A stretch of DNA of 64,000 nucleotides, taken from NCBI GenBank assembly GCA_016861165.1, contig BOKV01000006.1:62001-126000 (forward strand). The letters are read 5' to 3'. The translations under genes and the position numbers were made by a program. Source of the DNA: Alphaproteobacteria bacterium (GTDB taxonomy: Bacteria > Pseudomonadota > Alphaproteobacteria > Rhizobiales > Rhizobiaceae). The first letter of the stretch is position 1, and the number at the start of each line of letters is the position of its first letter. Below are positions 61,230 to 64,000 of this stretch, piece after piece. The notes below the pieces were generated by a model. It ran no database searches and had not been told where the DNA came from. It was given only the letters and a program-made list of their open reading frames with translations.

Positions 61230-61727
61230 TCACTGCTGCGCCTGGGCGTCGGAGAGTTCGTTGCGTGCCTTGATCTGCTCGCTGGCGAAGGCGAAGCTCT
61301 CGGAATTGTCCCCGATCGTCAGCGTCGGCTCGCAGACCGGTGCGCAGGCCATCGTTTCGCGCTGCGAGCGGCGATAGATGCGCACCGTATTGGTTTCGTG
61401 GCCCTTGACGACGAGCGTCTGGTCGACGATCGGGTTGCCCTCGACATCGAGGATGATGAGATTGGTGACGCCGAACGAGCGGCCGGTCAGCACCAGCGTC
61501 TTCTCGTCCTCGATGGTGGCGTCGGCGATCGACGGGTTGCCGACGATGACGGTGGCGGCCGGCCGCGACACCCGGAAGACGCGGGCCCGGTCGACGGTGA
61601 CCGTCACCGGTTCGCCGTTCTCGCCGTCGGCCGGGGCCTGGGCGCTGTCGGACTGCCCGGCCAGCGCCGGCGCGCCGAGCGGCAGGGCGAAGAGGGCGGC
61701 GAGCAGGATTGCGGTCATTCTGGCCAT
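61230..61727 (-). CDS. stand-alone pilus/secretin N-terminal domain protein
   Basis: A 165-residue exported protein. The signal peptide (AILLAALFALPLGAPALAG) is followed by one domain like the N-terminus of CpaC/RcpA secretins: VFRVSRPAATVIVGNPSIAD, then GRSFGVTNLIILDVEGNPIV. No secretin barrel follows, so it is not a full CpaC. It may be a periplasmic accessory of the Flp pilus secretin. GGAGTCGCGCC precedes the start at 61727. It carries its own terminator and diverges from the pilin gene. Confidence 0.87.
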   Translation of the reverse strand: MARMTAILLAALFALPLGAPALAGQSDSAQAPADGENGEPVTVTVDRARVFRVSRPAATVIVGNPSIADATIEDEKTLVLTGRSFGVTNLIILDVEGNPIVDQTLVVKGHETNTVRIYRRSQRETMACAPVCEPTLTIGDNSESFAFASEQIKARNELSDAQAQQ

Positions 61728-62063
61728 GGCGCGACTCCGCGAAGGGGCTGGGACATTGCCCTGATCTTCCGCCGTTTTGGTGAACGAAGCGTAAATGCCA
61801 GGTGTCGCCCGATCGGGCCTGGCGCGGTTCGGCGGGGCCGGCTTCCTTGTTGCATGGAGGCGAAGTTGGCGGCCGGAAACGGGGGCGCCGGCCCGCCGCC
61901 CGCCTACCAAGGATTTACCATGTTCGCCGCTTGGCCCGCTTAACGCTTGGGTAAGGCTGTCGATTAACCCGATCGAAAGCCGGCCGTCCTAGATTGCACG
62001 CTGTCGGTTCGGGATAGGTCCTGAATGGCTGAAATGAACGACAAGTGGAGCAAGGAGCACACC
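61728..62063. other. divergent promoter region of the Flp pilin gene
   Basis: No gene is seen in these 336 bases. TTAACGCTTGGGTAA at 61940-61954 fits the CtrA pattern TTAA-N7-TTAA with one mismatch, and another TTAAC half-site lies near 61963-61967. CtrA control of pilus genes is known in Caulobacter. The pilin leader (to 62063) contains AAGGAG before the start. Confidence 0.45.
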
Positions 62064-62228
62064 ATGAAACTCGTGGCCCGTTTCTTCAAGAATGAGTCCG
62101 GCGCGACCGCCATCGAATATGGCCTGATCGCCGCGCTGATCTCCGTTGCCATCATCGGCGGTGCGACCGCTGTCGGCGGCGGCGTCAACTCGACCTTCAC
62201 CAACATCAAGTCGCAGCTGCCGGGCTGA
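62064..62228 (+). CDS. flp: Flp/Fap-type pilin
   Basis: A 54-residue type IVb pilin precursor. The leader MKLVARFFKNESG is cut after Gly13; Glu and Tyr lie at +5 and +6 (ATAIEYGLIAALISVAII), the Flp signature. The mature pilin is about 41 residues. AGGAG lies seven bases before ATG 62064. A terminator follows, so the pilin is probably made in excess over the assembly proteins. The processing enzyme CpaA is encoded next. Confidence 0.95.
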   Translation: MKLVARFFKNESGATAIEYGLIAALISVAIIGGATAVGGGVNSTFTNIKSQLPG

Positions 62229-62255
62229 CCGGTTCGCCGATGCCGACTTTGGTCG

Positions 62256-62290
62256 AGGCCGCCTGCCAGGAGCGGGCGGCCTTTATCTTC
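62256..62290 (+). terminator. intrinsic terminator after the pilin gene
   Basis: AGGCCGCC (62256-62263) pairs with GGCGGCCT (62275-62282), followed by TTATCTT. It separates the short pilin message from cpaA and the assembly genes. Confidence 0.75.
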
Positions 62291-62377
62291 AGCGCAGGTG
62301 CGCTCCCGGACACCCGTTAAACGGATGTGGATGCCGTTGCGTTAGGCTGGGGCCACCGCGTTTTCGAGGTCGTCGCC

Positions 62378-62899
62378 ATGCTGGACATAGCGCTGGTTCT
62401 GTTCTTTCCCTTCTTCATGGCGTTCGCCGGCGCCTCCGATCTCGTCTCGATGACGATCTCCAACAAGGTTTCGCTGGCGTTGATCGCCGGCTTCATGGTC
62501 TTCGCCGTCTCGATCGGCATGCCGCTGTCGGCGGTCGCCTGGCACTGGGCGATGTTCGCGGTGGTGCTGGCGATCGGTTTCGCGCTGTTCGCGCTCGGCG
62601 CGGTCGGCGGTGGCGACGCCAAGCTCGCCGCCTCCACGGCGCTGTGGCTGGGCTGGGAGCACTCGCTGTCCTATTTCGTCATCGCCGCCTTCCTCGGCGG
62701 GCTGCTGACGATCCTGATCCTGCGGGTGCGCTCGCTGCCGCTGCCCGACCGGGTGGCCCATGTCGGCTGGATCGCGCGCCTCTACCGCGCCGACGAGGGC
62801 ATTCCCTACGGCATCGCGCTCGCCGCCGCCGCCATGATGGTCTACCCGCAGACGCCCTGGATGCAGCACGTCTTCGCCTCGGCCGGCCGGCTCGGCTGA
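62378..62899 (+). CDS. cpaA: prepilin peptidase (CpaA/TadV)
   Basis: A 173-residue membrane aspartic protease that removes the Flp pilin leader. The catalytic aspartates are Asp21 (GASDLVSMTISNKVSL) and Asp80 (VGGGDAKLAAS). About five transmembrane helices are seen, and the N-methylase domain of larger prepilin peptidases is absent, as expected for TadV/CpaA. It stands between the pilin and CpaB genes. Confidence 0.93.
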   Translation: MLDIALVLFFPFFMAFAGASDLVSMTISNKVSLALIAGFMVFAVSIGMPLSAVAWHWAMFAVVLAIGFALFALGAVGGGDAKLAASTALWLGWEHSLSYFVIAAFLGGLLTILILRVRSLPLPDRVAHVGWIARLYRADEGIPYGIALAAAAMMVYPQTPWMQHVFASAGRLG

Positions 62900-63040
62900 A
62901 CGCCACCCGGCCGGACCGGGCCCCCTCTTCACGGCGCGTTAACTAAAAATCGCAGCGCCTCATTAACCATAATTACACCTTTGGCCTTCAATCATGCCGG
63001 TCGACTGGCACGGACCGGTACGACCGCGTGGAGTGGTGAG

Positions 63041-63865
63041 ATGAAGGCAGCGCGCTTGATCGTGATGGCTACCGCCGTGGTGGCGGCCGGCGGGGCGGGA
63101 ATACTCGCCCTGCGGCTGATGTCGCGGGAGCCGGAGACCCGGGTCGTCGAGGTCAGCGGGCCGCAGATCGCGCTCGAAAGGGTGCTGGTGGCCAAGCGCG
63201 ACATCCCGATCGGCACCGCCATGAACGCCGACATGGTGCAGTGGCAGGACTGGCCGAAGGAGGCCGTCGGCCGCGGCTTCGTCACCCAGGATGAGGCGCC
63301 CAAGGCAAGGGAGGAAATCGCCGGCGCCATCGCGCGCGCCTCGCTCTTCCAGGGCGAGCCGATCCGCGAGGCCAAGCTGGTGCGCTCCGACCGCGGCTAC
63401 ATGTCGGCGATCCTGCCCGAGGGCCAGCGCGCCATCGCCACCACCATCTCGACCGAGACCTCGGCCGGCGGCTTCATCCTGCCCAACGACCGGGTCGACG
63501 TCATCATGACCCGCCGCGCCCAGACCAATGGCAGCAATGAGTTCATCACCGAGACGATCCTGGAGAACGTCAGGGTGCTGGCGATCGACCAGACCATCGA
63601 GGAGAAGGACGGCGAGCCGGTCAAGGTCGGCCAGACCGCGACGCTGCAGCTCACTCCGAGGCAGGCCGAGGTGCTGATCGTCGCCCAGCAGATGGCCGAC
63701 CGGCTGTCGCTGGCGCTGCGCTCGTTGGAGGATTCCAAGAGCCCCGAGACCAAGGCCGCCTACCACCTCCTGGTCGGCGAGCGCGGGGCCGGCACGGTGC
63801 GCGTGATCAAGTACGGCAATGTCAAGGATGTCACCACCGGCACCGGTGTGCAGGAGGGAAACTGA
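63041..63865 (+). CDS. cpaB: Flp pilus assembly protein CpaB/RcpC
   Basis: A 274-residue protein. One N-terminal membrane helix (LIVMATAVVAAGGAGILALR) is followed by an SAF domain (VLVAKRDIPIGTAMNADMVQ) and the RcpC domain (ISTETSAGGFILPNDRVDVI), then RQAEVLIVAQQMADRLSLAL. It works in the periplasm with the secretin CpaC. An AT-rich stretch with TTAACC and TTAACT half-sites lies upstream (62939-62975). CpaC follows after one base. Confidence 0.93.
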   Translation: MKAARLIVMATAVVAAGGAGILALRLMSREPETRVVEVSGPQIALERVLVAKRDIPIGTAMNADMVQWQDWPKEAVGRGFVTQDEAPKAREEIAGAIARASLFQGEPIREAKLVRSDRGYMSAILPEGQRAIATTISTETSAGGFILPNDRVDVIMTRRAQTNGSNEFITETILENVRVLAIDQTIEEKDGEPVKVGQTATLQLTPRQAEVLIVAQQMADRLSLALRSLEDSKSPETKAAYHLLVGERGAGTVRVIKYGNVKDVTTGTGVQEGN

Positions 63866-63866
63866 A

Positions 63867-64000
63867 ATGGCCGCGGTGTCGCTGATTGCTTCAAGAAAGA
63901 AGGGTAGCCCCATGCGTCTCCTGTTGGCAGCCGTCGCGGTCCTGCCCGCGCTCCTTGCCTCGCCGGCTCCGGCCGATGCCGCCGGCCCGGAGGCCAAGAA
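63867..64000 (+). CDS. cpaC: CpaC/RcpA pilus secretin, N-terminal fragment (cut by window end)
   Basis: Forty-four codons are visible and the frame runs off the window. It begins MAAVSLIASRKKGSPM and continues into a signal peptide (RLLLAAVAVLPALLASPAPA). CAGGAGGG lies before ATG 63867; an in-frame ATG at 63912 with AAGGG upstream would give a more typical signal peptide. The identity as the secretin CpaC rests on its position directly after cpaB and on the signal peptide, not on visible secretin sequence. Confidence 0.7.
   Translation, partial: MAAVSLIASRKKGSPMRLLLAAVAVLPALLASPAPADAAGPEAK

Noticed and set aside
1-64000. Mobile elements, prophage, CRISPR arrays or tRNA genes
   Set aside because: No transposase, integrase, regularly spaced repeats or tRNA cloverleaf was noticed by eye. 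Gene style and GC content look uniform throughout.

Overview
This window is a dense, high-GC (roughly 68-70% by eye) chromosomal segment from an alphaproteobacterium, most likely of the Hyphomicrobiales (rhizobia-like). The pointers are a SAM-II riboswitch in front of metZ, SbmA/BacA, NnrU, a CpaA/B/C-type Flp pilus locus, FixK/FNR-type boxes and many ATGA start-stop overlaps. No rRNA, tRNA, insertion sequence, phage or CRISPR was seen.

Layout. (1) 1-1811: end of a urea/amide-type ABC importer (UrtD tail and UrtE) with an exported alpha/beta hydrolase between the two ATPase genes. (2) 1834-7514: a small unknown gene, a roughly 500-base non-coding stretch, sbmA, nnrU, SAM-II-controlled metZ, a Rid protein, a CDP-alcohol phosphatidyltransferase and apaG. 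(3) 7790-16166: a NitT/TauT-type ABC importer joined to an FAD oxidoreductase, a class III CoA-transferase, a crotonase, a LysR regulator and an amidohydrolase. This looks like a complete catabolic unit for a compound I cannot name. (4) 16148-28709: a non-phosphorylating (Weimberg-like) sugar-acid pathway in two divergent arms around a GntR/FCD regulator. The minus arm has ferredoxin, a DHDPS-family dehydratase and 2-oxoglutarate-semialdehyde dehydrogenase. The plus arm has a four-gene sugar ABC importer, a lactonase, an IlvD/Edd dehydratase and a XylX-like dehydratase.

(5) 28791-34814: a small exported protein, a class I cytochrome c behind an FNR/FixK box, an adaptor/FtsX permease/ATPase efflux system and two hotdog thioesterases with a striking upstream palindrome. 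(6) 34913-39308: gpmA, dapB, an MsbA-like exporter and glk, all on the minus strand. (7) 39613-58720: a nucleoside uptake and degradation superlocus. It has a BMP-family binding protein, then a tightly overlapping run of ABC ATPase, VOC protein, two permeases, cdd, purine nucleoside phosphorylase, deoC, a two-domain ALDH16-type aldehyde dehydrogenase and deoA. A converging arm carries deoB, add and upp. Interspersed are sulfide:quinone oxidoreductase (behind a second FNR/FixK box), ogt, a thioesterase, a multicopper oxidase and an aspartic protease. (8) 58933-64000: a lone PhnD-like binding protein, then a Tad/Flp pilus locus (two TadE-like proteins, a secretin-N-domain protein, Flp pilin, CpaA, CpaB, start of CpaC).

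How it works together: nucleosides enter through the BMP/ABC system, are deaminated or phosphorolysed, and deoxyribose is split to glyceraldehyde-3-phosphate and acetaldehyde. The co-transcribed ALDH16 probably removes the acetaldehyde. Sugar acids are imported and dehydrated twice to 2-oxoglutarate semialdehyde, which is oxidised into the TCA cycle. Respiratory genes (cytochrome c, SQR) carry low-oxygen-type control sites.
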